Positions 32,982 to 42,407 of a stretch of DNA of 64,000 nucleotides are shown here, piece by piece. The notes under the pieces were generated by a model. It did no database searches. It worked only from the letters and a program-made list of their open reading frames with translations, and was not told where the DNA came from. Every line of letters begins with the position of its first letter. Position 1 is the stretch's first letter. Both the position numbers and the translations under genes were made by a program. The stretch comes from UBA4971 sp900019985 (GTDB lineage: Bacteria > Bacillota > SHA-98 > UBA4971): contig JBMNFG010000006.1 of assembly GCA_050949175.1 (NCBI GenBank), positions 30,214 through 94,213 on the forward strand, in the 5' to 3' direction.

Positions 32982-34924
32982 GATGCGGTGTTTTTATCTG
33001 TCACTGCGGTTTAAATATCGGCGGAGTCGTTGATATCCCCAGAGTCCTGGAGGAGCTTGCAGGGTATGACAGCCTTGAACACGTGGTTGATTACAAGTAC
33101 TTTTGCTCAGACCGGGGCCAACAGCTGATCAAAGACGCTATTCGTGACAAGAACCTTTCCTGTGTGGTAGTTGCTGCATGTTCTCCTTCCATGCATGAGG
33201 CTACCTTCAGAAAAACCGCGGAATCAGCGGGCCTCAACCCGTTCAGGTGTGAGATGGCAAACATCCGCGAACAGTGTACCTGGCCTCACAGAGGTGAACC
33301 GGAAAAAGCCACGGAAAAGGCTTTGGAGATCATAAAAGCTTCGGTTGAAAAAGTCAGGAGAAACCAGGTCTTATCGCCGCTTTCAATCCCTGTTACCAGG
33401 CAAGCTTTGGTGGTTGGCGGAGGCATTGCAGGGATGCAAGCTGCCCTCGATATTGCTGACGCAGGGTTGAAAGTTGCGCTCGTAGAGAGGCTTCCTTATA
33501 TCGGAGGGCACATGGCGCAGCTTTCAGAGACATTCCCGACTTTGGACTGTTCCCAATGTATCCTAACGCCGAAATCTTCGGAAGTGGGATCCCATCCAAA
33601 CATACACCTTTTTACAAACAGTGAGATCCATTCAATTTCCGGCTACGTAGGCAATTTCAATGTGACGATTAGACGAAAGGCAACTTACGTTAACTGGGAG
33701 CTGTGCAACGGCTGCGGGCTCTGTATGGAAAAATGCCCTGTAAAGACAGACTCCGACTTTGAGAGGGGGCTTGCAAAAACAAAAGCTATTTCCATCGCAT
33801 TTCCCCAGGCAGTGCCGAACAGGCCTGTAATCAATGAAGAAACATGCAGACACTTCACCCGGGGGAAATGCGGTGTTTGTGAGAAGGTGTGCCCGGTGGG
33901 GGCCATCGATTTTAACCAGGAAGATACCTTCTTTGACTGGAAAGCCGGTGCAGTGATAGTTGCCACAGGCTACGACCTTCATCCCAAAGCCAGAGTTGGC
34001 GAATACGGATACGGAACGATAAAGGACGTAATAGACGGGCTGGAGTTTGAGCGGCTGAACTCAGCATCAGGCCCGACCCAAGGCGAGATCAGGCGCCCTT
34101 CCGACGGCAAGGTACCTAAAGAGATTGTATTCATACAATGCGTCGGGTCGAGAGACGAGGAAAAGGGGTACCCGTATTGCTCCAAGATCTGCTGCATGTA
34201 CACGGCAAAGCATGCCCGGCTCTACAAGCATAAAGTCCCGGACGGGCAGCCGTACGTCTTTTATATGGATATCAGAGCAGGCGGCAAAGGGTACGAAGAG
34301 TTTGTGCAGAGTGCAGTGGAAGACGAAGGCGTCCTTTATCTTAGAGGTAGGGTGTCCAGGGTTCTTGAGGAGGACGGCAAGGTAGTGGTTTTCGGTGTTG
34401 ACACTCTTTCAAATAAGAAAGTCCGGATTCACGCTGATATGGTGGTCCTTGCGACAGCTATCGTCCCGGCAGAAGGCCAGCGGGAGCTTGCCAGGCTTCT
34501 TAAGATATCCACTGACGAGTGGGGTTTCTTATCTGAAGCCCATCCGAAGCTGCGGCCGGTTGAAAGCCTGACAAGGGGCATTTACATTGCCGGGTGTGCA
34601 CAGGCGCCGAAAGACATTCCGGATTCCGTGACGCAAGCAGGGTCTGCTGCAGCGAAGGCCCTGGCGCTTTTTTCCTCAGATACCCTTTCCCATTCGCCTG
34701 AAGTTGCAGTTGTCGATGAAGAATTGTGTACAGGTTGCGGCCTGTGTATTGAGGTTTGCGCTTATGATGCAAGGACTCTTGATGTACAGCGCAAGCTCGC
34801 TGCAGTAAACGAAGTCCTCTGTGAAGGGTGCGGCGCATGTCAGGTTGCTTGCCCCAGCGGCGCCACAAGCCAGAGGAACATGGAAACATCCCAGGTAATG
34901 TCTATGATCGATGCAGTGATATAA
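32978..34924 (+). CDS. hdrA: HdrA-like FAD/iron-sulfur electron-bifurcating subunit
   Basis: 648 residues from the ATG that overlaps the hdrB stop. N-terminal domain with RCGVFICHCGLNI, then an FAD-binding Rossmann domain with VVGGGIAGMQAALDIADAG, GGHMAQLSETFPTLDCSQC, two inserted [4Fe-4S] clusters (CNGCGLCMEKC; CGVCEKVCPVGA), IVFIQCVGSRD and a C-terminal two-cluster ferredoxin (CTGCGLCIEVC, CEGCGACQVAC). HdrA is the flavin site of electron bifurcation in methanogens; similar proteins in bacteria link ferredoxin, NADH or formate with Hdr. Confidence 0.93.
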   Translation: MRCGVFICHCGLNIGGVVDIPRVLEELAGYDSLEHVVDYKYFCSDRGQQLIKDAIRDKNLSCVVVAACSPSMHEATFRKTAESAGLNPFRCEMANIREQCTWPHRGEPEKATEKALEIIKASVEKVRRNQVLSPLSIPVTRQALVVGGGIAGMQAALDIADAGLKVALVERLPYIGGHMAQLSETFPTLDCSQCILTPKSSEVGSHPNIHLFTNSEIHSISGYVGNFNVTIRRKATYVNWELCNGCGLCMEKCPVKTDSDFERGLAKTKAISIAFPQAVPNRPVINEETCRHFTRGKCGVCEKVCPVGAIDFNQEDTFFDWKAGAVIVATGYDLHPKARVGEYGYGTIKDVIDGLEFERLNSASGPTQGEIRRPSDGKVPKEIVFIQCVGSRDEEKGYPYCSKICCMYTAKHARLYKHKVPDGQPYVFYMDIRAGGKGYEEFVQSAVEDEGVLYLRGRVSRVLEEDGKVVVFGVDTLSNKKVRIHADMVVLATAIVPAEGQRELARLLKISTDEWGFLSEAHPKLRPVESLTRGIYIAGCAQAPKDIPDSVTQAGSAAAKALALFSSDTLSHSPEVAVVDEELCTGCGLCIEVCAYDARTLDVQRKLAAVNEVLCEGCGACQVACPSGATSQRNMETSQVMSMIDAVI

Positions 34925-34986
34925 CCTGGTAGGACGCGGTGAGTTAACCTACTCGAATGCTTTGACACAACCACTCGAGTAAGGGT

Positions 34987-37900
34987 GTGAAAAGAGCTAT
35001 GCCGGAAGCAGGGCGGAGAAGAGACACCGGAGCGGTCCTCATCGTGGGAGGTGGAGTCGCGGGGATGCATGCCTCTCTGATCCTGGCTGAGGCCGGAGTT
35101 AGGGTATTTCTTGTGGATTCATCTCCCGCATGTGGTGGCCTTGTAACATTGCTGGACAGGACGTTCCCTACACCGAACTGCGGCGTTTGCAATATGGCAA
35201 TACCCGGGCAGGCTTACTGTCCTATGATAGAGGTCTCTCGACATCCTTTGATAAGTGTTATGACAAACAGTCGTGTAAAGAACGTCCGGGGGAAAGCAGG
35301 CGATTTCACCGTCGCTATTGAGCGAAAACCTGAATACGTGAACCAGGGATTCTGTGACTCCTGCGGTAGGTGTGAAGAAGTCTGCCCGGTTGAGGTAGAT
35401 ATGCCTGCTTATACCGGCATGCCTCCGCGCAAAGCAATATACCGCCCAAGCCATCGAAGCCTTCCCAGCGAATTCGTGTTGGATGACAGTTCCTGTGACA
35501 GGTGCGGAGTGTGCGTTGAGGTGTGTCCCACCGGTGCTATTGACCTTGATGCCGAGCCTCGTGAAGTTGAGGCTAGGGTAAATGCAGTAATCGCAAGCCC
35601 GGGCCTTGGCCATTACGATCCTGCGGCCAGATGCGAATATGGATACGGGCGAACTGAAAGGGTCATCACAGGACTTGAGTTGGAAAGGCTGCTCAGTCCG
35701 TCCGGCCCCACCGGGGGCAGGTTAGTCCTGGGATCTGACTGTAGAACCCCGCAAAGCATAGCTTTCATCCAGTGCATCGGCTCGCGGGACAGAGCCCGGG
35801 GAGCCCCGTATTGCTCAGCAGTTTGTTGTATGTACGCAATTAAGGAAGCTATAAAGGTTAAGGAATCGGTACCTGATGCAGTTGTAAAGGTCTTTTATAT
35901 AGACATCAGGGCATGCGGCAAGGGGTTTGAGGAGTATTACGAGAAAGCCAAAAGCCTCGGCGTAGAGTTTGTTCAATGTAGAGTATCATGTGTTGAACCT
36001 GTAGGTGAACATGTACTTGTCCACGCGGAGACAGACGGGGAAGTATCCGGCGAGGAGTTTGACCTGGCTGTTCTCTCAACTGGCTTTACGCCGCCTGATG
36101 GGCTAGATGAATTGTCCGAGGCCCTGGGAATCAAGAAAGGACTCTTCGGATATCTTCGTTCAGATGCTGCCGGATTCTCTCCTGTTACTACAGACAGGGA
36201 GGGAATATACGTCTCAGGCGGCGGTGTTGAGCCGCAGGATATCCCCACTGCGATCATGTGGTCCGGATCCTGTGCCTTTTACGCGTTAAAAGATGCCTTA
36301 ACTGCCGCAAAGGATAGACCGGTTTGTACCGAAGAGGCCTCTAAGATGTCAGTCCCCACGCCCCAAGTATCTGCAGGCGAGGTTGAGAAAAACGGTGAGG
36401 CAGATGTAAGGATCGGGGTTTTTGTGTGCACATGCAAGTCTTCCATGGACTCCATTGATCTTGATAAGATTGTCAGCTGGGCAAAGGAGCAAGACCACAT
36501 CGTAACGGCGATCACGATTCCTGATATGTGTGATGGCCAAGGTATTGAGGGGCTTCTTTCATCTATCCGAGAGAACATCTTAGACAGAGTTGTTATAGCG
36601 GGATGCTCACGGAGAGACGTTGCTTTGTTTTTAGAAAAGCATCTTTATGAGGCGGGAATAAAACCGGGTTTATGGGAAGTTGCTAACATCCGCGAGCAAT
36701 GTGCGTGGCCGCATATGGATGATGAAGATGCTACCGAAAAGGCAATGGGCCTTGTGGCAATTGCCATAGAGCAAATCTACAACGGAAAACCTCTTGCGAG
36801 AAAAGAGCGGCCTATTCCGGAAGGTGCATTGGTAATCGGCGGCGGTATCGCAGGGATGAGGGCAGCCAAAGCTTTGTCTGACTTAGGTCATAAGGTGACC
36901 CTGGTAGAAAAGGCGCATGTTCTAGGAGGCAGAGCTCGGTCGGTGAAGCGTTCTCTTTCAGGTATCGATCTTGTGTCTCTTGTCAACAAGCTGCGTGACG
37001 AAGTGGCGGAAGACCCCCTTATAAGAGTCTGCCTATCGTCTGAGGTTTCATCCGTATGCCGAGTTGACGGGGGATTTGTGGCAAGGATTAGGGCTTTAGA
37101 CGGACATTTCAACGCACATTCCGAGCCTTCTGAAGATGACATCAGGTGCGGAGCCGTTATTCTGGCGACAGGAGGGATAGAGGCTGAGCCTCCGAAGGCT
37201 TTAGCCCGGCAGGTTGCATCAGGTGTCATCACACAAACAAAGTTTGAGAGGAAACTTGACGTATTAGATCTCAAACTGGAAGGGCCGGAGGGTTTCGGAG
37301 ACGGGATTGGAAGTGTAGTAATGATCCAATGCGCAGGCTCCCGCGATGACGAGCGGCCTCACTGCAGCCGGGTATGCTGCCTGCAGGCGCTAAAGAACGC
37401 GATTTATGCGAAGAAGCTGTCTCCTGAAACCGAAGTATATGTCCTGTATCGCGATATAAGGGCTCCCGGATTCTTGGAGCTTTTCTACGAAGAAGCCAGG
37501 GAACTGGGTGTGGTATTCATACGGTACCCGGAAAACAGAATGCCTCGGGTATTCCCGGGCGGCGCGGGGTCTTCCTGCAATAATGACAGAGAGCTGTCAG
37601 TTGAGGTTTATGATGCAGGCCTTGATGAACTCCTTCACATTCCTGCGGATCTTGTAGTCCTTTCCGTCGGGGTTTTGGGCTCACCTGATGCTAATTTAGC
37701 ATCTGAACTGGGAATCCCCGTTGACTCACAGGGCTTTTACACCGAAGCCGATATAAAGGTGCGTCCTAATGAATTCCTTGTGCCAGGGGTATACATGTGC
37801 GGGACTGCAAGAGCCCCGGCTACCGTAGTAGAGGCTTTGCTTTCAGCTGAGGCGGCAGCTGCAAGAGCAGCAGTGAGGCTTGCACGAGGCGCTGAGTGCT

Positions 37901-38136
37901 CAAGAGATAACACGTCGGACGTAAGGGTAAGGTTTTGCAAAGGCTGCGGGATCTGTGTAGAGGTTTGTACGTACGGTGCCCGATCCCTTGATGAAGGCCG
38001 GAGCATTGCGCTTGTAGATGAATTTCTGTGCCAGGGGTGTGGAGCCTGCCAAGTAGCTTGCCCCGGCGGGGCAGCTGTACTCCGCGGGTTTGAGCCTGTG
38101 AAGCTCCTTTCCGCCCTGGACGTGGCTTTCTCATGA
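34987..38136 (+). CDS. Double-length HdrA-HdrA fusion protein
   Basis: 1049 residues with two HdrA-like modules. Module 1 (1 to ~450) begins directly with the FAD fold (VLIVGGGVAGMHASLILAEAG) and contains CDSCGRCEEVC and CDRCGVCVEVCPTGA, IAFIQCIGSRD and a truncated end. Module 2 (~460 to 1049) restarts with the N-terminal domain RIGVFVCTCKSSMDSI, has its own VIGGGIAGMRAAKALSDLG, VMIQCAGSRDDE and a C-terminal ferredoxin pair (CKGCGICVEVC, CQGCGACQVAC). It resembles QmoA and QmoB joined head to tail. It follows a standard HdrA and precedes MvhD, so the complex may have three HdrA flavins. GTG 34987 is used; ATG 34999 is possible. Confidence 0.85.
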   Translation: MKRAMPEAGRRRDTGAVLIVGGGVAGMHASLILAEAGVRVFLVDSSPACGGLVTLLDRTFPTPNCGVCNMAIPGQAYCPMIEVSRHPLISVMTNSRVKNVRGKAGDFTVAIERKPEYVNQGFCDSCGRCEEVCPVEVDMPAYTGMPPRKAIYRPSHRSLPSEFVLDDSSCDRCGVCVEVCPTGAIDLDAEPREVEARVNAVIASPGLGHYDPAARCEYGYGRTERVITGLELERLLSPSGPTGGRLVLGSDCRTPQSIAFIQCIGSRDRARGAPYCSAVCCMYAIKEAIKVKESVPDAVVKVFYIDIRACGKGFEEYYEKAKSLGVEFVQCRVSCVEPVGEHVLVHAETDGEVSGEEFDLAVLSTGFTPPDGLDELSEALGIKKGLFGYLRSDAAGFSPVTTDREGIYVSGGGVEPQDIPTAIMWSGSCAFYALKDALTAAKDRPVCTEEASKMSVPTPQVSAGEVEKNGEADVRIGVFVCTCKSSMDSIDLDKIVSWAKEQDHIVTAITIPDMCDGQGIEGLLSSIRENILDRVVIAGCSRRDVALFLEKHLYEAGIKPGLWEVANIREQCAWPHMDDEDATEKAMGLVAIAIEQIYNGKPLARKERPIPEGALVIGGGIAGMRAAKALSDLGHKVTLVEKAHVLGGRARSVKRSLSGIDLVSLVNKLRDEVAEDPLIRVCLSSEVSSVCRVDGGFVARIRALDGHFNAHSEPSEDDIRCGAVILATGGIEAEPPKALARQVASGVITQTKFERKLDVLDLKLEGPEGFGDGIGSVVMIQCAGSRDDERPHCSRVCCLQALKNAIYAKKLSPETEVYVLYRDIRAPGFLELFYEEARELGVVFIRYPENRMPRVFPGGAGSSCNNDRELSVEVYDAGLDELLHIPADLVVLSVGVLGSPDANLASELGIPVDSQGFYTEADIKVRPNEFLVPGVYMCGTARAPATVVEALLSAEAAAARAAVRLARGAECSRDNTSDVRVRFCKGCGICVEVCTYGARSLDEGRSIALVDEFLCQGCGACQVACPGGAAVLRGFEPVKLLSALDVAFS

Positions 38137-38173
38137 TATCAGAGGGAAGATGGGGATTGGAGGAGGAACCGGG

Positions 38174-38605
38174 ATGGAATCTTCCGTAGGCTTTGAGCCG
38201 AAAATCGTCGCTTTCCTGTGCAATTGGTGCACTTACACCGGGGCGGATCTTGCCGGTGTGTCAAGGATTCAATACCCTTCAAACGTACGTCCCATCCGAG
38301 TCATGTGTTCGGGATCAGTGGATCCCATGTACATCCTGAAAGCGCTGCTGGACGGCGCAGACGGAGTCCTGATAGGCGGCTGCCACGGAGGAGACTGCCA
38401 CTATGTTAACGGGAATTACAAAGCCAGACGCCGTATTGCAGTTTTGCGGGAAGTCCTGGATGAATTAGGGATTGGAAGCGAGAGGGTATGGTTTAGGTTT
38501 ATAAGTGCGAGTGAAGGAGCCTTATTCGCAGATACAGTCAAAGAGATGGTTGACTCCCTAAAGAGTCTGGGCCCTAACCCCACAAAAGCTATGTGGATTA
38601 CTTAA
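38174..38605 (+). CDS. MvhD-like hydrogenase iron-sulfur subunit
   Basis: 143 residues from the ATG at 38174 (GGAGGAGG upstream; an earlier start at 38150 would lack that spacing). Cysteine motifs are FLCNWCTYTGAD, VMCSGSVDP and GCHGGDCHY, which hold the MvhD [2Fe-2S] cluster that hands electrons to HdrA. In methanogens it bridges hydrogenase or formate dehydrogenase to HdrA; here the upstream donor is probably the FrhB-like protein encoded next. Confidence 0.88.
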   Translation: MESSVGFEPKIVAFLCNWCTYTGADLAGVSRIQYPSNVRPIRVMCSGSVDPMYILKALLDGADGVLIGGCHGGDCHYVNGNYKARRRIAVLREVLDELGIGSERVWFRFISASEGALFADTVKEMVDSLKSLGPNPTKAMWIT

Positions 38606-38632
38606 AAGCGGTCGGGATGACCGGATCGGGGT

Positions 38633-39739
38633 GTGACGCCAGCCATGAATAACCTTGTTATGCCTGTTGGAGAAGAAGGCAAAGCCAAAGCACTTAGCGG
38701 GTTTCTTGCAAGATTGCTCGAGCTCGGTGTAGTGGATTCAATGGTCCTTCCTGTAATGACTGTGCCAGGGATTATGACGTACCTGATGGCAAGAGATCCT
38801 GAGCTCATAAGGGAAAAAGCTGAACCTTTCGCCGCTGTGATGCCGGTTAACGCAGGCTCTCCGGTAGCGCGAACAGTCTCAAAGAAACCCAGGGGTAGGA
38901 TCGGTGCTTTGCTCAAGCCATGTGAGGTGCGTGCCCTTGTGGAGCTTGTAAAGCTTAAGCAAGCTTCGCCGGACAATCTCCTCATTATCGGGATTGATTG
39001 CACCGGGACAGTTGACAGGAATGAATACAAAAAAGCTTATCCTGATACAAGTCATCTTGACCTTCGCGAAGCGTGCAAGGTATGCCTGAATCCTTCACCT
39101 CCTGACACTGCTTTTCCAGGTATAAACATAGGACACATCGGTCTTGATGATGAAGATGCTTTGCTTGTTTCTCTTTCTACCGGACTTGACCCCGGCGTTG
39201 CAGCAGTTGTGGAAGAGCTTGGCTTCGAAAGCGATGGTTCGTTAGCCGACAGGCGCAGGTCAGCCATTGCTGCGCTCAGAGAAGAGCGTGACTGTGCGCA
39301 CCGCGAGTTTTTCCTAAACTCCCGCGCTGAACAGAACGGCGGAGGCATTGAAAGCATAGCCAGGCTCTTGGCAGCATGCACAGGGTGCCGCAATTGCCGG
39401 GTGGCATGTCCCGTGTGTTACTGCAGGGAGTGTATTTTTGACGGGGACGTCTTTGACTATGAGACCAGGCAACTCCTGAGGCGAGCAGACCGTAAGGGGG
39501 GCATTAAGATCCCCGGAGATACTCTCCTTTACCATTTGACTCGGATGAACCATATGTCCCTGTCTTGTGTGGCATGCGGCATGTGCCAAGACGCTTGCCC
39601 AGAAAACATAAACCTGTTTTCGCTGTTTGCCCGCGTGGCTGACAGGACCCAAAGCCTTCTTGAGTATGTTCCGGGAAGAAGCCAGGAAGATGCACTTCCT
39701 TTTACGACATTTCGGGAAGATGAGCTTGAGCCCAGGTAG
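38633..39739 (+). CDS. FrhB/FdhB-like iron-sulfur flavoprotein
   Basis: 368 residues (GTG 38633; ATG 38645 is a plausible alternative). The N-terminal 200 residues match the coenzyme F420 hydrogenase/dehydrogenase beta-type domain (GALLKPCEVRALVELVKLKQ, IIGIDCTGT). The C-terminus holds CTGCRNCRVACPVCYC and CVACGMCQDACPENI, two [4Fe-4S] sites. Bacterial members of this family often accept electrons from NAD(P)H, formate or ferredoxin rather than F420. Next to MvhD it is the best candidate for the electron-input module of the Hdr complex (inference). Confidence 0.82.
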   Translation: MTPAMNNLVMPVGEEGKAKALSGFLARLLELGVVDSMVLPVMTVPGIMTYLMARDPELIREKAEPFAAVMPVNAGSPVARTVSKKPRGRIGALLKPCEVRALVELVKLKQASPDNLLIIGIDCTGTVDRNEYKKAYPDTSHLDLREACKVCLNPSPPDTAFPGINIGHIGLDDEDALLVSLSTGLDPGVAAVVEELGFESDGSLADRRRSAIAALREERDCAHREFFLNSRAEQNGGGIESIARLLAACTGCRNCRVACPVCYCRECIFDGDVFDYETRQLLRRADRKGGIKIPGDTLLYHLTRMNHMSLSCVACGMCQDACPENINLFSLFARVADRTQSLLEYVPGRSQEDALPFTTFREDELEPR

Positions 39740-39753
39740 AGGGGGTGAGGGGG

Positions 39754-40434
39754 ATGGAAGAAGAGAAAGTCAAAATCTTCATTATGGGTAAGGCTTATCA
39801 GGTTCCAAAAGGCCTTACGATAATGAAGGCCATGGAGTACGCAGGTTATCAGTTCATACGCGGTTGCGGATGCCGCGGAGGGTTCTGCGGCGCATGCGGC
39901 ACTGTCTACCGCATGCCTGATGACTACAGGCTCCTGGTGGGGCTTGCATGCCAGACAGTTGTAGAAGACGGCATGTACCTGACTCAGATACCTGTCTTCC
40001 CCGGGAACAAGGCTACCTATGACGTAGAAGAGCTCCGCCCTGTCTTAAGCGATATTTTGAAACTGTATCCTGAGCTTACGCGATGCCTGGGATGCAACAC
40101 ATGCACCAAAGCATGCCCCCAAGACCTGGATGTCATGAATTACATGGCAGCGGCGATGCGAGGGGACATTGCCAGAGCTGCAGATATGTCTTTTGACTGT
40201 TTAATGTGCGGTTTGTGCGCAGCCAGATGTCCTGCTGAGACTGTCCAGTACAATATTGCAATCCTTCTGCGAAGGGTTTACGGGAGGCACATAGCGCCAA
40301 GGGCAGAGCACCTTGCAGCCAGGGTTGAGGAGATCCTAGATGGGGCGTTTGATGAAAGCCTTGACGAAGTGATGAGGCTGTCCCGGGCTGAACTTGAAGC
40401 CCTCTATAACCAGAGGGACATCGAGCCGGAGTAG
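39754..40434 (+). CDS. Fumarate reductase/succinate dehydrogenase-like iron-sulfur protein
   Basis: 226 residues from ATG 39754. An N-terminal [2Fe-2S] ferredoxin domain (RGCGCRGGFCGACG, later LACQT) is followed by CLGCNTCTKACPQDL and CLMCGLCAARCP, the two-cluster region of SdhB/FrdB and TfrB. It lacks the CCG domain of TfrB, which HdrB encoded upstream may supply. The ORF ends 14 bp before the flavoprotein start. No FrdC/FrdD membrane anchor lies nearby, so electrons should come from the soluble Hdr modules rather than from quinol. Confidence 0.82.
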   Translation: MEEEKVKIFIMGKAYQVPKGLTIMKAMEYAGYQFIRGCGCRGGFCGACGTVYRMPDDYRLLVGLACQTVVEDGMYLTQIPVFPGNKATYDVEELRPVLSDILKLYPELTRCLGCNTCTKACPQDLDVMNYMAAAMRGDIARAADMSFDCLMCGLCAARCPAETVQYNIAILLRRVYGRHIAPRAEHLAARVEEILDGAFDESLDEVMRLSRAELEALYNQRDIEPE

Positions 40435-40447
40435 GGAGGAGATTAAC

Positions 40448-42079
40448 GTGGGTTATCCCCCGAGGATGTATGAACTGATCAAGGCTGTGGAAGCCACGAG
40501 ACAGAGACGGTACGATGAAAGGCACCCACGCCTGAGTCCGGAAGGAAAACAACAGCTCCTGGAGAAGTTCCACCCTGACTACCGTCCTGATACAATGCGC
40601 CCTGTCAAAGTCGGCGTGTCCAGAGGAACGGTCATGCCTCATGAGCTTGTAGATGTTTTGGAGTCTTGGAGCAGGCTGGATCCTGAAAAATTCCCTTTGG
40701 ATAAGATAGATTACGATGTCGATGTTCTGATTATAGGTGGAGGCGGTGCAGGTGCATCTGCTGCACTTATGGCCAATGAGAACGGAGCCGACGTCCTACT
40801 GGCGACTAAGCTGAGGCTCGGAGATGCCAACACAATGATGGCTCAAGGGGGAATTCAGGCTGCGGATAAGCCCAATGATTCTCCTACCCTTCATTACCTT
40901 GACGTAATGGGCGGCGGTGGGTTCGCCAACAAGCCTGAGCTCGTACGTGCCCTTGTCCAAGACGCACCTCTGGTGATTAAGTGGCTTGAAGACTTAGGAT
41001 GCATGTTCGATAAAGAACCTGACGGGACCATGACAACTCAGCACGGCGGCGGCACATGCAGGAAGCGAATGCACGCCGCAAGAGACTATTCAGGCGCAGA
41101 AATAATGCGCACCTTGAGAGACGAAGTAAAAAACAGGGAAATCCCTGTGCTCGAGTTTTCTCCCGCCGTAGAGCTTCTGTCAGACGGCGAAGGCACATGC
41201 ACAGGTGCTGTCCTCATGAATCTGGAGACTCGCGAGTTTCTCATTGTCCGCGCCAAGACTGTTGTCGTCTCTACAGGCGGATTCGGAAGGCTTCATATTG
41301 CTGATTTTCCTACTACCAACCATTATGGCGCAACTGCAGACGGACTCGTTATGGTTTACAGATTAGGCGGACGCCTGGTATTCCTTGATGCAACTCAGTT
41401 CCATCCGACAGGTGCTGCCTACCCTGAACAGATTGTCGGCCTTCTAATCACTGAGAAGGTTCGAGGCCTGGGAGCACAATTGGTTAATATCCATGGCGAG
41501 CAGTTCGTGTACCCCTTGGAAACTAGGGATGCGGTATCCAGTGCGATAATCCGTGAGTGCGTTGAGAGGAAAAAGGGGATTGTTACCGAAACAGGTCAAT
41601 ACGGGGTGTGGTTGGATTCCCCTATGATAGAGCAGATTCACGGCGAGGGTACGATTCTTAGGTCCTTGCCTGCTATGTATCGACAGTATGCAAGGTTCGG
41701 CATTGATATGAGAAAAACGCCTATCTTGGTGTTCCCTACTTTGCACTATCAGAACGGAGGCGTAGACATAAGAGATGACACCTCAGTCACTACAGTGGAG
41801 AACCTGTTTGTTGCAGGAGAGACTTCCGGCGGGGTCCATGGACGGAACAGACTGATGGGGAACTCTCTTCTTGATGTCGTAGTATTCGGCAGGAGAGCAG
41901 GTGTTGCAGCCGCACGAAAGGCTCGGCATGTGGAATCCGGACATCTGTCACTTGCTCATGTATCCGATTATCATAAGGAACTTGAGGATGCGGGGCTTCC
42001 GAAAGATAGGATCTCACCTATCCTCTTGCCTTCCTACACGCGTCATCAAGCTGTTCCCGGTGCCAATCCGGCAGTTTGA
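40448..42079 (+). CDS. FAD-dependent fumarate reductase/succinate dehydrogenase flavoprotein-like
   Basis: 543 residues from the GTG at 40448 (AGGGAGGAG upstream; a start at 40394 would overlap the previous gene). Order: ~75-residue extension, FAD Rossmann motif VLIIGGGGAGASAALMANENG, TMMAQGGIQAA, the HGGGTCRKRMHAA region (His/Arg for FAD linkage and substrate), QFHPTGAAYPEQ, a reactive Arg region, HYQNGGVDI and the FAD cap GETSGGVHGRNRLMGNSLLD. These are the hallmarks of the SdhA/FrdA/TfrA group. With the soluble iron-sulfur protein before it, this is a cytoplasmic succinate/fumarate enzyme. L-aspartate oxidase is less likely given the partner genes. Confidence 0.88.
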   Translation: MGYPPRMYELIKAVEATRQRRYDERHPRLSPEGKQQLLEKFHPDYRPDTMRPVKVGVSRGTVMPHELVDVLESWSRLDPEKFPLDKIDYDVDVLIIGGGGAGASAALMANENGADVLLATKLRLGDANTMMAQGGIQAADKPNDSPTLHYLDVMGGGGFANKPELVRALVQDAPLVIKWLEDLGCMFDKEPDGTMTTQHGGGTCRKRMHAARDYSGAEIMRTLRDEVKNREIPVLEFSPAVELLSDGEGTCTGAVLMNLETREFLIVRAKTVVVSTGGFGRLHIADFPTTNHYGATADGLVMVYRLGGRLVFLDATQFHPTGAAYPEQIVGLLITEKVRGLGAQLVNIHGEQFVYPLETRDAVSSAIIRECVERKKGIVTETGQYGVWLDSPMIEQIHGEGTILRSLPAMYRQYARFGIDMRKTPILVFPTLHYQNGGVDIRDDTSVTTVENLFVAGETSGGVHGRNRLMGNSLLDVVVFGRRAGVAAARKARHVESGHLSLAHVSDYHKELEDAGLPKDRISPILLPSYTRHQAVPGANPAV

Positions 42080-42122
42080 GATAGTTTAGGAAAGAATCAC
42101 TAAACAAAGGTGGCGAGGATTA

Positions 42123-42407
42123 ATGCAGAAGTCAGATAATACCGGCCTGGCTGTTGCTGAAAACAGCAGGCCGGTGATTATCAACGACAAATGGTGCAAG
42201 GGATGCGATATTTGCGTCTCGTTCTGTCCCAAGGATGTGTTGGAGAGGCGTGAGGGAGGAAAGGCATTTGTAGCTCGTGACGAAGACTGCACAAGGTGCG
42301 GGATCTGTGAGATCATGTGCCCGGATTTCGCCATCCGGGTAGTGCCTTCCGGAGACAAGAAGAAGGAGAGATCCGGTGCTCGGGGAGGTGGCAGAGATGA
42401 AGAATAA
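42123..42407 (+). CDS. korD: 2-oxoacid:ferredoxin oxidoreductase delta subunit (ferredoxin)
   Basis: 94 residues. Two [4Fe-4S] motifs, CKGCDICVSFCPKDVL and CTRCGICEIMCPD, are in the KorD/PorD layout. AAGGTGGCGAGG precedes the ATG. The C-terminal tail is charged and overlaps korA by 11 bp. It takes electrons from the KorAB active site. Confidence 0.9.
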   Translation: MQKSDNTGLAVAENSRPVIINDKWCKGCDICVSFCPKDVLERREGGKAFVARDEDCTRCGICEIMCPDFAIRVVPSGDKKKERSGARGGGRDEE

